In this document: positions 1 through 10,923 of the stretch, piece after piece
Position numbering within the stretch: position 1 is the stretch's first letter
Layout of the letters: every line of letters begins with the position of its first letter
Assembly: GCA_022414725.1 (NCBI GenBank)
Contig: CM039463.1
Span: 74,915,966-74,979,965 of the forward strand
Reading direction: 5' to 3'
DNA: 64,000 bases
DNA from: Microglena sp. YARC
Lineage: Eukaryota > Chlorophyta > Chlorophyceae > Chlamydomonadales > Chlamydomonadaceae
Program-made: the position numbers and the translations under genes
The notes under the pieces: generated by a model
The model's input: the letters and a program-made list of their open reading frames with translations, nothing else
Told to the model about the DNA's origin: nothing
The model's database searches: none

Positions 1-3000
1 TGGATTGACTTGTTGGTTGCGTCGTAAGGCTTATCGCCAACCTGACCCCTCTGCACCATTTGAGAGGCAATGGAGTCAGCCCTGTCAGTCTCGTGCTGAG
101 TCTGCACCGCCTCCCAAGCAGCCTCCACCAGGTACTCGTAGTGAGAGCTGTGGTCAAATACAGCTTCGGCAGCCCTGCACAGCAAGTTGCATTGATGATA
201 ACGATAGTTATTTTTCAAGTATTTTCACTGTTGTAGTGTGAGCTGTGGTCAGTTACAGCTTCGGTAGCCCTGCACAGAAAGTTGCACAGATGACTTATTT
301 TTTGCATTTTGCTCCATTTGAGAGGCAATGGAATCAGCCCTGTCAAGCCATGTCTTGTGCTGGGTCTGCACCGCCTCCCAAGCAGCCTCCACCAGGTACT
401 CGTAGTGAGAGCTGTGGCCGAATACAGCTTCTGCAGCCCTGGGTGGGGTGGGGTGGGGTGGGGGTAGGATTTAGGGGCTACATGGGGTGGGGGGTGGGAG
501 TGGGAGTTGGGTGGGGGTGGTGTGTGTGTGTGGGGGGGGGTATTAGGGTGGGGGTGGGGCGGGGGGAGGGGTTAGTGTGGGGGAGGGGGTGAAGTAGCTT
601 TCTTAAGTGTTGGCGGAGGTTGGCCCATGGTCAGCACCACCTCCCAAGCAGTTCCACCAGGTACTCGCAGTGAGAGCTGTGGTCAAATACGGCTTTGGCA
701 GCCCTGGGTGGGATGGGGTGGTGGGTGCGGGTTACACAGGTGGGATGGGGGTAGGATTTAGGGGGGTCATGGGGTGGGGGTGGGAGTAAGAGTTGGGTAG
801 TGGTGGGGTGGGGTGGAAGGATTAACCGTGGTGGTGGTGGTGGAGTAGCTTTCTAAAGTGCGGGTGGAAGTCGGCTCATGACTCACTGCCTCCCAAGCAG
901 CCTCCACCAGGTACTCAATAGTCAGAGCTGTGGTCGAGTACGGCTTCGACAGCCCTGGGTGGGAGGGGTAGGTGAGGGTATTAGGGTGGGGGTGAGGGGT
1001 AGGGGTTACACGGGGTGGGGGTGGGGGGAGGAGTTAATGGCGGGGGTGGGGGAGGTGGAGAAGGGTTTCTGCTTCCAACATGATGCCGTCACAACCGCCC
1101 AGGGCATTTATACTACCCATTTAGAGCTTCCCAGATTTAACTAGATCTAACACTCTGACTACACTGAGCAGCTCACCTGCATATGGAGGCCAATGTTTGG
1201 ACAGTCTCAGCTATATGCCACAGCATGATCGCCACACATGATGGCGTCACAGCCATCTAGGATACTAGTACACTCGTACCAACCAACCAGCTCTAACCAG
1301 TTCTAACCCTAAGACTAATAGGCAGCTCACCAGCACATGAAGGCAACTGTTTGGACAGTCTCAGTTTTTTGCCACGCAGCATTGCCACCCAGGGCAGTAA
1401 TACAACCCATTCAGAGCTTACCAGATTACCCAGATCTAACACCACGACTACACTGAGTCACAGTGTTCGTCATAGTGTTCGTTATAGTGCTCACCTGCAA
1501 ATGGATGCCACTGTCTGGACAGTCTCAACGGGGTATTTGCCGCGCAGCGTCTCAGCTCCAAGCATGATGCCGTCACATCCGTCCAGGACAGCGTTGGCCA
1601 CGTCAGTTGCCTCCGCACGAGTGGGGCGTGGGGTGTTGACCATGGTGTCCACCACACGAGTGATGAAAATGGGCTTACCCACAAGGTTGCAAGCCTGTAG
1701 GGGTTGTGGATGGTGGTGGAGGGTGGTGGGTGGTGCGTGGGGTGCGGTGGGTGGGGCGTGTGGTGTGGTACAGGGAGGGTGGTGCGTGGGATGTTCACCA
1801 TGGTGTCTCGCAAGAGAAATGAAAATGGGCTTACCCACAAGGTTGCAAGCCTGCATAGGTTGTGAATGGTGGTGGTGGGTGGTGCCTGGTGGGTGGGGCA
1901 TGGTAGGTGGTGCGTGCTGTGTGTAGCGCGGTGGGTGGGGCGTGGTGCGAGGTGGTGGGTGGGTGGGGTGAATGGGTGGGGCATTGTGGGAGGTGCGTTG
2001 GGTTTGGTGCGTGGAGGGTAGTGCGTGAGGTCCGCCTCATGAGTGATGAAAATGGGCTTACTCACAAGGTTACAAGCCTGCATAGGTAGTGAATGTAGGG
2101 TGTGGGTGTGGTGGGTGGGTGGGGTTTGGTGGGAGGAGCATGGTGGGTGGGGTGTGGGATCTTCTCTGCCTCAATGCCAAGGTCAATGTTTCCTGTACTA
2201 TATAATACTCATAAAGAAAAGGTATAAATAGTGATACATGGCTGTAGTGCGTGCTCATTACCTTGATGACGGCCTTCTGAATGAGCGCCATCTTCTCTGC
2301 CTCAATGTCAAGGCCAATGTTTCCGCGGCTGAACACGATGCCATCAGCAGCATTCAGAATACCCTGCGCCATGCATAGAAGATTATATTTGATATCAACA
2401 TGATGCCCTGCATTCAGAATACCCTGCATCATACACAGAAGATAATATTTGATATCATTCAGAAAACCCTGCACCATGCACAGAAGATAATATTTGAAAT
2501 CAATATGATGCCCTGCATCATGCACACAAGATAATATTCGATATCAATATTATGCCATCAGCAGCATTCAGAATACCCTGCGCCATGCACAGAAGATAGA
2601 AAGTAATGATAACGTCTGGTGGGTGTGGTGTTAAGGGAGCCCCATCTTACGGCACTAAGGAACGGGCTGATACTTGACCTTGACAAACCTACCATGGCGG
2701 TTGACAGCGACCGCGAACACTTAAGCGCACCCATAGGGATTTGAACCCCGCGCCATCTGGTTTTGACGTGCTCTACCATTGAGCCAGTTGTCAAAACGGA
2801 ATCACATAATATAATATTTGATATCAATATGATGCCCCGAGCCATGCATAGAATAAAATGTTTGGTATCAATATGATGCCCTGCGTTTAGAATACCCTGC
2901 GCCGTGCACAGAAGTTAATATTTGATATCAATATGATGCCCTGCGCCATGCACACAATATGATATTTTATTTCATTCAGAATACCCTGCGTCATGCACAC

Positions 3001-6000
3001 AATATAATATTTGATTTCAATACGATGCCCTGCGCCATGCATATAGCAAAGAAGATAATATGCGATATCTCACTCACTCACCCAACCACGCAACACTCTC
3101 ACCCACCGTCAAGTTCTGTAAGGCCAGGCGAGACTCAATCTTGGCCATGATCTTGCAGTTTTGCATGTTGATGGAATCCAGGAAGCTGCGAGTAAATCAG
3201 ATGGGTGGTGGGGGATTAGGGTTAAGGGTTTAGGGTTTGGGGGGGGGGGGGAGGGGGGGGGGGAGGGGTGACGGCTGTTGATATACAATGTGTATGGATT
3301 AAGGACAGAAGCTGCGATTTAATCAGATGGGTGGCGGGGGTTCAGGATTTGGGTTATGGTTTGGAATCGTTTTTGCTGGTATGGTATGGTTGTGCTGCGG
3401 CAGGCAGGCAGGGGGCACAGGGGGAGGGAGGAAGGGGATTGACCAAGGGAGGGGGGGGGGGGGGGGGGGGCGAATTCGCGCTTTTGTGTGTTCGATGGGG
3501 AAGGGGTGGGTTGGGGGTCAACGTATTTGCTGGTATGGGATGGTTGTGCTGCGGCAGGCAGGCAGGGCACAAGGGGAGGGAGGAGGAGAATTTGTGCTTT
3601 TGTGTGTTCGATGGGGAAGGGGTGGGGTGGGGCGGGGTGAAGGCCCATTGTTTTAGCTGGGTTCATCCTGGCAGGGTAACACAGACAAACAAAGGTGTGA
3701 CCAACGGCCAACAGCTACACTGGCAAAACACAGCTCCCAGCTTCGTCTTAGTAATTTAAATTTAAATGTATATTTTAAATTTACCTGCATGCCTCCTGGA
3801 CATCCTCGGCATTGCGGCAGTAGCTAAGATTTAGAAAGTCAATCTCAAACTTAGCTCCCAGCTTTGTATTTGTAATTTAAATTGTAGTTTACCTGCGTGC
3901 CTCCTGGACATCCTCGGCATTGCGGCAGTAGCTAAGATTCACAAAGTCAATCTCAAACTCAGCTCCCAGCTTTGTAAGGCACTCCTTGTCCCAGTCACAC
4001 AGCAGGGGGAGCTCATTCTGTTTGTGGTGGTGGTGGTGCTAGGAGTCACTCTTGTGGTGCTGTTGACAAGTACAAGACATTTCAAATAGGGCAGTCATAC
4101 ATTTTTGTGGTGGAATACAGATTTACATTTGACGACCAATTCAAAACCAGGTCCCAGCTTGGGGAGGCACTCCTTGTCCCAGTCGCAGAGCAGGGGGGGC
4201 TCATTCTGTGAGTGGTGGTGGTGGTGGTGGTGGTGATGGTGGTGCTAGGTGTCAGTCTTGTGGTAAAATTGACAAGTACTAGACATTTCACTGTACATTT
4301 CCCCCACCAACCCCACCCTCACTGTACATCTCCCCACCAACCCAACTGTACATTCCCCCCACCAACCCAACTGTGCATCTCCGCCATCCACCCCACCCAG
4401 CCCCACTGTACATCTCCCCCCCAACCCAACTGTACATCTCCCCTACTGATCCAACTGTGCATCTCACCCCCCCCAACACCCAACCCCACTGTACATCTCC
4501 GCCATCCACCCCACCCACCCCCACTGCACATCTCCCCACCAACCCAACTGTACACCTCCCCCACCGACCCAACTGTGCATCTCCCCCCCACCCCAACCCC
4601 ACTGTACATCTCCCCCCCCCCGACCCCACCCCACGCACACCCACCACCACCAGACACTTACCTGAATATTTGCCACTCCACCCCCTCCAGACCTCTCAGC
4701 ATGGAACACACACAACAGTCCCTCCAGCAAGGCATCGTTCTGGGCGATCACATGCACCTCAGTGTCCACCACGTCAGTCACCTGGATGATGGGATTGTTG
4801 GTGCAGGATAAATCTATGAATATATAAATATATAGAAAAACAAAGAAGAAGAAAAAGGAAATAAATATATAAATAAACAACCTGAAATAACAAAGAAGTA
4901 AATAAAGGGCGATCACACTGAGCTACACACAACCCTGCCTCCATAACACTTTCATCTAGTCACCCACCGCGAGGATTGAAAATATTGAGGTTGAACATTC
5001 AGAAAGTAAATAATTAAAAATATTGAGGATGAACTTTCACCCTGTCACCCACTGCGAGGACCAGAGAGCTTGACTCAGCACCTGAGACGAGGTACCTGGC
5101 AATCTGAATGTTATCCCCCTTCATACATTGCAGTGTGCATACATCCCCTTATGCACTGACTGAATCACGCACACCCCTGCCTCCGTAATACTTCCGCCCT
5201 GCCACCCACTGTGAATATTGAAAATATTGAGGTTGAACATTCATTAAATAATTGAAAATATCGAGGATGAACTTTCACCTTGTCACTCACCGTGAGGAAC
5301 AGAGAGCTTGACTGGGTACCTGAGAAAAAGTACCTAGCAATCTGGATGTTATCCCCCTTCATACATTGCCTTACGACAAATACATTCCCTTACGCATACA
5401 TTCCCTTATGACACTTACATTTCTTTATGTACTGACTGAACTACACACAACCCTACCTCCGTAATACTTTCACCCTGTCACTCACCGTGAGGTATAGAGA
5501 GCTTGACTCAACACCTGAGACGAGGTACCTGGCAATCTGGATGCTGTCCCCCTTTCATATATTCATTTGCGCATACATTCGCTTACACATACATTTCTTT
5601 GCACACTGACTGAACAAAACAACCCAGCCTCCGTAATACTTTCACCCTATCACTCACCGTAAGGTACAGAGAGCTTGACTTGGCATGAGGTACCTGGCGA
5701 TCTGGATGCAATCCCCCTTCATACATTCCCATGTGTATATACATTCTTAGATACATACATTCCCTTACACATACATTCCCATATGTACTGACTGAACACT
5801 ACACGCAACCCTGCCTCCGTAATACTTTCATCCTGTCACTCACCGCGAGTTAAAGAGAGCTTGACTCGGCACCTGAGACGAGGTACCTGGCAATCTGGCC
5901 TAACAAAGGAAAACCGACAGTAAAAACTAGCGCAAACAACAAACAACACAAGAAAAATATTAAACAAAGAAAACAGAAAATGATAAATTGAACACAAAAA

Positions 6001-9000
6001 TGCATGGCATCTAAAAATGCAGCAAATATATGAAATACAAAACGCTCACCGTGAGGTACAGAGAGCTTGACTCGGCACCTGATACGAGGTACCTGGCAAT
6101 CTGGATGTTATCCCCCTTCTGGGCCATCAGGTGGAACTTGGCATACATGACGGGGAGCAAGGTGTCTGACGCAACAGCATCAGGGTTGGACGACAGGATC
6201 AGAGCCTGTGTGGCGAGGAGGAGGGGGGGGGGGACTTAACAAGAAAACGGCAGCAGGGTGTCAGACACAACAGCATCCGAGTTGGACAACAGGATCAGAG
6301 ACCACAAAATACCATGCAATTGTTAGCAAGACTATCTGTGGCTCTCTCACCTGATCTGCGACCACATTCCTGCTACCTAGCACCCATGGGTAGCCTTGGT
6401 CATTCACTTGATACTGCAAAGGAAGGAGTGGTAGTGTGTGTGTGGTGGTGGGTGGGTGGTGGTGGTGGTGAGTGTGTTTGTGTGTGAGTGTGTGTGTACC
6501 TAGCACCCATGGGTACCCTTGGTCATTCACTTGGTACTGCAAAGGAAGGAGGCATCAACAGCAGATAGGGGGAAGCTGGTCAGGGTGAAGGTATTACGGT
6601 TAGGTGGTTTAGAGTGTAGGTTATTTAGGTTTAGGTGGTTTGTGGTGTAGGTGGTTTAGGGTGTAGGTGGTTAAGGTTTAGGTGGTTTATGGTGTAGGTG
6701 GTTAAGGTTTAGGTGGTTTATGGTGTAGGTGGTTCATGGTGTATGTGGTTTAACTTTACGTGGTTTAGGGTGCAGGTGGTTTCGGTATACATGGTTTAGG
6801 TGGAAAACAAGTGCTGACCAGCTTTCCTCTACCTCAACAGCAATGCATGATTACGTCAATTGCATGTGTGTGTGTGTCTGTTTGTGTCTGTTTGCTTGTT
6901 TGTCTGCCTGTGTGCGCGCACGTCTGTGTATGTTTGTGTGTTTGTGTCTGTCTGTGAGTGTGTCTGTCTGTTTTTATGTCTGTATGTGTGTGTCTGTTTG
7001 CTTGTGTGTGTGTGTGTGTGTGTGTGTGTCTGCTTGTCAGTGTGTCTGTGTGTGTTTGTGTCTGTTTGTTTGTGTGTGTGTCTGTGTGTGTCTGTGAGTG
7101 TGTCTTTGTGTGTTCTGTCTCTGTGTGTGTGTTTGTGTCAGTTTGTTTGTCTGTGTGTCTGTGTGTGGCTGTCTGTGTTTGTTTGTGTTTGTGTGTGTGT
7201 GTGTCTGTCTGTGAGTTCACGACCCATGATATCAAGATGGTTGTGGTGGTGGTTTGGGGGGGGGGGGGGGGGGGGAGTTGTGGAGGAGGGGTGATTGTGG
7301 GGGGATGGTGGTGGGCAGGCGGTGGTATGTAGATGGTGGTCGGTAGGTGGTGATAGGTGAAGGTGGGCACGCGGTGATAGGTGGTGGTCTGAGAAGAAAA
7401 AAGAAGAAGAAAACTCACCTCTCCACGAATCATGAGTTCACGACCCATGGTATCAAGAACACTAGCCGCCATCCGTTTGGTCTTGGTCATGGCTTCCTGC
7501 AGGTGACATGCACACATGAGGTATAAGGTGAGGTATGAGGTGAGGTATAAGGTGAGGTATGAGGTGAGGTTTAAGGTGAGGTATGAGGTGAGGTATGAGG
7601 TGAGGTATGAGGTGAGGTATAAGGTGAGGTATGAGGTGAGGTATGAGGTGAGGTATGAGGTGAGGTATGAGGTGAGGTATGAGGTGAGGTATGAGGTGAG
7701 GTATGAGGTATGAGGTATGAGGTGAGGTATAAGGTGAGGTATAAGGTGAGGTATGAGGTGAGGTATGAGGTGAGGTATGAGGTGAGGTATGAGGTGAGGT
7801 ATAAGGTGAGGTATAAGGTGATGCATGAGGTGAGGTATGAGGTGAGGTATAAGGTGATGCATGAGGTGAGGTATGAGGTGAGGTATGAGGTGAGGTATAA
7901 GGTGAGGTATGAGGTGAGGTATGAGGTGAGGTATGAGGCGAGGTATGAGGTGAGGTATCATGCATAAGGTGAGGCATAAGGTGAGGTATGGTACCCACGG
8001 TGTAAAGAACACTTGTGGCCACTCCCTAGGTTTTCAACATGGCTTCCTGCAGGTTTAGGTGAGGTATAGCACCCATGGTGTCAAGAACACTTGCGGCCAT
8101 TTGCTTGGGCTTGATGATGGCTTCCTGCAGGTGACATGCACACATGAGGTATGAGGTGAGGTATAATAACCATACCTCACATCAAGTACAAAGACCTTGA
8201 CAAGTCGTCAAACTGTCGGTATAGAGACCTGGACATGTCTAGAATCGGTATAAATTCCAACCCTGTCACACTCCCTGGTTTCTGTGGCTATCGCACGGGG
8301 GAAAGTATTGTATTTTGCAGACCGCTACACGCCGAATTTTTGATGTATGTAACCTAGTAACAATTATGAAACAAGTTCAAGAACCTTTATGAGGTGACCT
8401 CCGGCACAGTCGGCTACTGACACATTCAAGTATCCTCAGAGCAGATAATCAAGCATCATTCATAATTGAAACAAGTTCAAGAACCTTTATGAGGTTTGAC
8501 GGAAGCTGAGGGATCCCCTTTTTTAGCTCTCAAAGACAAACAAGTACCCTTCAAGCAACTCTGGGCTCTGCCATGTAACCAAGTCCAAGTTAATCTGTGG
8601 TCGGCCATGTAACCAAGTTCAAGTTCAAGTTCAAGTAACCCTGCGCCTTGCCATGTGACCAAGTTCAAGTTCAAGTTCAAGATACCCTGGGCTATGCCAT
8701 ATAACCGAGTTCAAGTTCAAGTTGAAGTACCCCTGCGCCCTGCAATCTGACCAAGCTCAGATTCAAGTTCAAGTAACCCTGGGCTCTCCCACGTGGCAAA
8801 GTTCAAGATCAAGTTCAAGTTCAAGTTCAAGCAACCCTGGGTTCTACCATGTAACCAAGTTCAAGTTTAAGTACCTTGAGGTGGGCAAGGGAGTTGCGGT
8901 GGAACTCCAGAGGGCCCCATGTAAGATCCACTCGTCCTGCCACCATGCCATCTTCCAACAACTGTCCGATGACGTCAGTGTCATGGATACTTGGTCCCAT

Positions 9001-9020
9001 TGTGGCCATGATCTTGGTGC
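1..9020 (-). CDS. Pyruvate kinase, divergent plant-cytosolic type (partial, 10 exons seen)
   Basis: Glycolytic enzyme converting phosphoenolpyruvate and ADP to pyruvate and ATP in the cytosol. Exons in coding order: 8875-9020, 7419-7496, 6351-6413, 6050-6205, 4662-4781, 3893-4017, 3107-3185, 2262-2363, 1495-1694, 174 to the left edge. All junctions are GT-AG and the phases chain without a break, giving about 414 residues. Seen in order: [10 protein letters not shown] and [12 protein letters not shown] (N-terminal substrate region), [12 protein letters not shown] (degenerate form of the DTKGPEIRTG block), the B domain (exons 3-5), [12 protein letters not shown] with the catalytic Lys, [10 protein letters not shown], and [18 protein letters not shown] followed by [11 protein letters not shown]. 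The LDT-x-G-x-EL, SRGN and LGAETLRG variants match the divergent land-plant cytosolic clade, as known from family knowledge. Family length is about 520 residues, so roughly 30-40 N-terminal and 100 or more C-terminal residues are missing: the 3' end is off the window, and the start exon upstream of 9020 was not identified. Confidence 0.93.
245..960 (-). repeat. Decayed copies of the 5' part of PK exon 10 (exon-edge echoes)
   Basis: Positions 305-434, 630-700 and 880-957 repeat the acceptor-side half of the exon at 1-174, and 245-285 repeats its first bases. The 305-434 copy is nearly complete and still open on the minus strand, with a CAG acceptor. It differs by an in-frame insertion ([13 protein letters not shown] against [11 protein letters not shown]). 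It lacks a recognisable donor and runs into a stop, so it is more likely a pseudo-exon than an alternative exon. G-rich spacer (GGGGTGGGG) separates the copies. Confidence 0.8.
1080..1385 (-). repeat. Echoes of the 3' part of PK exon 9
   Basis: Segments around 1080-1105, 1181-1245 and 1326-1380 repeat the donor-side half of the exon at 1495-1694 (for example GTTTGGACAGTCTCAG and GCCACGCAG). They are degenerate and lie in the intron downstream of that exon. Confidence 0.7.
1800..2195 (-). repeat. Echoes of PK exon 9 5' end and exon 8 3' end
   Basis: Positions 1820-1870 and 2045-2092 repeat the first codons of exon 9 with its acceptor (AATGGGCTTACCCACAAGG on the plus strand). Positions 2160-2190 repeat the 3' part of exon 8. 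Between them lies a GTGGGTGG-rich minisatellite (1700-2160). Confidence 0.75.
2364..3065 (-). repeat. Tandem echoes of the PK exon 8 acceptor region
   Basis: About ten copies of a roughly 55-65 bp unit contain GAATACCCTGCGCCATGCA followed by an AT-rich GATATCAATATGATGCC segment. The first part of the unit is the 5' edge of exon 8 plus its acceptor. A tRNA-derived SINE (2603-2799) interrupts the array. Confidence 0.8.
2603..2799 (-). mobile_element. tRNA-derived SINE, copy A
   Basis: On the minus strand the head carries a Pol III box A-like TGGCTCAATGGTAGAGC and a box B-like GGTTCAAATCC. The body continues through TTTGTCCAGGTAAAGTAGC-like sequence to a tail complementary to ATAACGCCTGGTGGGGCGTGG. 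It is the same family as the copies at 23668, 46731, 48331 and 57093. This copy is more diverged, with a weakened box B. Confidence 0.8.
3236..3660 (-). repeat. G-rich minisatellite with exon 7 acceptor echo
   Basis: Two long G runs (3236-3266 and 3449-3470) flank repeated TGGTATGGNATGGTTGTGCTGCGGCAGGC-type units of about 150 bp. Position 3296-3345 repeats the acceptor edge of PK exon 7 (GACAGAAGCTGCGATTTAAT against CCAGGAAGCTGCGAGTAAAT). Confidence 0.65.
3785..3870 (-). repeat. Open copy of the 3' half of PK exon 6
   Basis: The minus-strand reading [18 protein letters not shown] is followed by AEDVQEACR and a canonical GTAAAT donor. This is almost the same as the 3' half of the exon at 3893-4017, whose peptide is [18 protein letters not shown]. 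The copy lies in the downstream intron, as the echo rule predicts. A possible weak acceptor (TACAAAG) precedes it, so use as an alternative exon end is conceivable. Confidence 0.8.
4140..4202 (-). repeat. Copy of the 5' half of PK exon 6 with acceptor
   Basis: The minus-strand peptide [18 protein letters not shown] repeats the start of exon 6 ([18 protein letters not shown]), including the AG acceptor. It lies in the upstream intron, the mirror image of the 3' copy at 3785-3870. A GTG triplet run follows at 4211-4245. Confidence 0.8.
4296..4645. repeat. CCCCACCAACCCAACTGTACAT minisatellite
   Basis: Tandem degenerate units of about 28-33 bp containing CCCAACTGTACATCTCC, in the intron just downstream of PK exon 5. 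Long open frames on both strands here are translations of the repeat. Confidence 0.85.
4930..5905 (-). repeat. Tandem echoes of the PK exon 4 donor half
   Basis: Five copies of a roughly 180-300 bp unit (around 5040-5125, 5270-5362, 5480-5560, 5650-5735 and 5835-5900) repeat the 3' half of the exon at 6050-6205. Encoded variants such as [20 protein letters not shown] parallel the exon's [20 protein letters not shown], followed by donor-like GTGAG. CATACATTCCCTTA-type spacers separate them. Several copies keep an open frame and a GT donor. Confidence 0.85.
6255..6545 (-). repeat. Acceptor-side echoes of PK exons 4 and 3
   Basis: Position 6260-6302 repeats the 5' part of exon 4, in the intron upstream of it. 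Position 6500-6545 repeats the 5' part of exon 3 (peptide [13 protein letters not shown] with its TTTGCAG acceptor). A GTGTGT/GGTGG run lies between 6425 and 6500. Confidence 0.8.
6590..6805. repeat. TTTAGGTGG-type minisatellite
   Basis: About a dozen degenerate copies of a 17-19 bp unit GGTGTAGGTGGTTTAGG within a PK intron. Confidence 0.75.
6860..7215. repeat. TG/TCTG microsatellite
   Basis: An impure (TG)n run with TCTG and TTTG interruptions of about 350 bp. It creates long Cys/Val-rich frames on the plus strand and Thr/His-rich frames on the minus strand that are not genes. A G run of about 20 bases follows at 7256-7276. Confidence 0.9.
7516..7990. repeat. 12-bp minisatellite GGTATGAGGTGA
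   Basis: About 38 copies of a 12-bp unit (GAGGTGAGGTAT), starting directly upstream of PK exon 2's acceptor. The unit occurs once more beside the exon echo at about 8148-8165, so it seems to have been amplified from the acceptor-proximal intron. Confidence 0.92.
7993..8165 (-). repeat. Two acceptor-side echoes of PK exon 2
   Basis: Positions 7993-8053 and 8069-8165 repeat the 5' part of the exon at 7419-7496 (minus-strand CTGCAGGAAGCCAT, then the LDTMG region) together with acceptor-proximal intron bases. Confidence 0.85.
8560..8874. repeat. CAAGTTCAAGTTCAAGT echo repeat beside the PK exon 1 donor
   Basis: Six degenerate units of about 50 bp of CCATGTAACCAAGTTCAAGT with a hexamer AAGTTC expansion. 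The same sequence forms the first intron bases after the donor at 8874. Confidence 0.8.
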
Positions 9021-9046
9021 CTGCAGGTGAGTGAGTGTGGGTGGGT

Positions 9047-10655
9047 GGTGATGGGCAGAGGGTGGTGGTGGTGGAAAGAGGGTGGTGGTAGTGGTGGCAA
9101 GGTGGTGGTGGTGGGAAGAGGGTGGTGGTGGGGAGGAGAAGGTGGTGGTGGGGAGAGGGTGGGGGTGGTGGGAAGGTGGTGGAGGTGGGAAGAGGGTGGT
9201 GGTGGTGATGGTGGTGGTGGTGGTGGTGGGAACAGGGTGGTGGAGGTGGGAAGAGGGTGGTGGTGGTCGCGGTGGTGGGAAGAGGGTGGTGGTGGTGGTG
9301 GTGGGAAGGTGGTGGTGGTGGTGGGAAGAGGGTGGTGGTGGTGAAAAGAAGGTGGTGGAGGTGGGAAGAGGGTGGTGGTAGTGGTGGGAAGAGGGTGGTG
9401 GTGGTGGCGATGGGAAGGTGGTGGAGGTGGGAAGAGGGTGGTGGTGGTGGGAAGGTGGTGGTGGGGAGAGGGTGGGGGTGGTGGGAAGGTGGTGGAGGTG
9501 GGAAGAGGGTGGTGGTGGTGATGGTGGTGGTGGTGGGAACAGAGTGGTGGATGTGGGAAGAGGGTGGTAGTGGATGTGGGAAGAGGGTGGTGGTGGTTGC
9601 GGTGGTGGGAAGAGGGTAGTGGTGGTGGTGGGAAGATGGTGGAGGTGGGAAGAGGGTGGTGGTGGTGAAAAGAAGGTGGTGGAGGTGGGAAGAGGGTGGT
9701 GGTGGTGGCGATGGAAAGGTGGTGGAGGTGGGAAGAGGGTGGTGGTGGTTGCGGTGGTGGGAAGAGGGTGGTAGTGGTGGTGGGAAGAAGATGGTGGAGG
9801 TGGGAAGAAGATGGTGGAGGTGGGAAGAGGGTGGGGGTGGTGGGAACAGGGTGGTGGTGGTGGGAAGAAGGTGGTGGAGTGGGGAAGAGGGTGGTGGTGG
9901 TGGTGGGAAGATGGCGGGGGTGGGAAGAGGGTGGTGGAGGTGGGAAGAGGGTGGTGTGGCGGTGGTGGTGGTGGTGGGAAGGTGGTGGTGGTGGTGGGAA
10001 GAGGGTGGTGGTAGAAAACAAAGGTGGTGGAGGTGGGAAGAGGTCGGTGGTAGTGGTGGGAAGAGGGTGGTGGTGGTGGCGGTGGGAAGGCGGTGGAGGT
10101 GGGAAGAGGTTGGTGGTGGTTGCGGTGGGAAGAAGATGGTGGAGGTGGGAACAGGGTCGTGGTGGTGGGAACAGGGTGGTGGTGGTGGGAAGAAGGTGAT
10201 GGAGGTGGGAAGAAGGTGGTGGTGGTGGTGGAGGTGGGAAGAGGGTGGTGATGGTGGTGGAGGTGAGAAGCAGGTGGTGGTGGTGGTGGTGGTGGGAAGA
10301 GGGTGGTGGTGGTGGGAAGAAGGTGGTGGAGGTGGGAAGAACGTGGTGGTGGTGGTGGTGGTGGTGGTGGGAAGAGGGTGGTGGAGGTGGGAAGAGGGTG
10401 GTGGTGGTGGTGGTGGTGGTGGTGGTGGGAAGAAGGTGGTGGAGGTGGGAAGAAGGTGGTGGTGGTGGGAAGGTGGTGGTGGTGGGAAGGTGGTGGTGGT
10501 GGCGGTGGTGGGAAGAAGGTGGTGGGAAGAGGGTGGTGGTGGTGGTGGTGGTGGCCGAAAGAAGGTGGTGGTGGTGGTGGTGGTGGGAAGAGTGTGTCGG
10601 TGGTGGTACTGGTGGGAAGAAGGTGGTGGAGGCGGGAAGAGGGTGGTAGAGAAAT
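9047..10655. repeat. 1.6-kb GGTGGTGGTGGGAAGAGGG minisatellite
   Basis: Degenerate 15-27 bp units of GGTGGTGG plus TGGGAAGAGGG or GGGAAGAAGG make an almost pure purine/GT strand. Its translations (Trp/Gly/Glu plus, His/Pro/Thr minus, up to 621 codons) are repeat artefacts. An echo of PK exon 1's acceptor edge (TGTGGCCATGATCTTGGTGC) sits beyond it at 10752-10771. Confidence 0.95.
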
Positions 10656-10923
10656 TAAGCAAATGAAGGGCAAAAAAACAAATGTGCCACAATCATGTGT
10701 GCTTTGAGCAACTGCCTACAGACATCAATTTTGCGCATACTTGTACACATTGTGGCCATGATCTTGGTGCCTGCGGGCATGCATAGAAGAGTAAATCAAG
10801 GGCAGACGGAAGATTATGCCATTATCATGCATTCATGCGAGCTTTGAGCAACCTACAGATATCAGATTTGTGGAATCTCGTATCGATGGTCGTATCCATG
10901 GTCGTATTGCCTGCAGCTACATA

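Noticed and set aside
6834..8012. 392-codon minus-strand frame ([12 protein letters not shown]...)
   Set aside because: Translation of the 12-bp minisatellite and TG tract; only codons overlapping PK exon 2 are genuine.
8827..10692. 621- and 609-codon His/Pro/Thr frames
   Set aside because: Open only because the GGTGGTGGGAAGAGGG minisatellite lacks stops; the real PK exon is 8875-9020.
9027..10707. Trp/Gly/Glu-rich plus-strand frames
   Set aside because: Same minisatellite read on the other strand.
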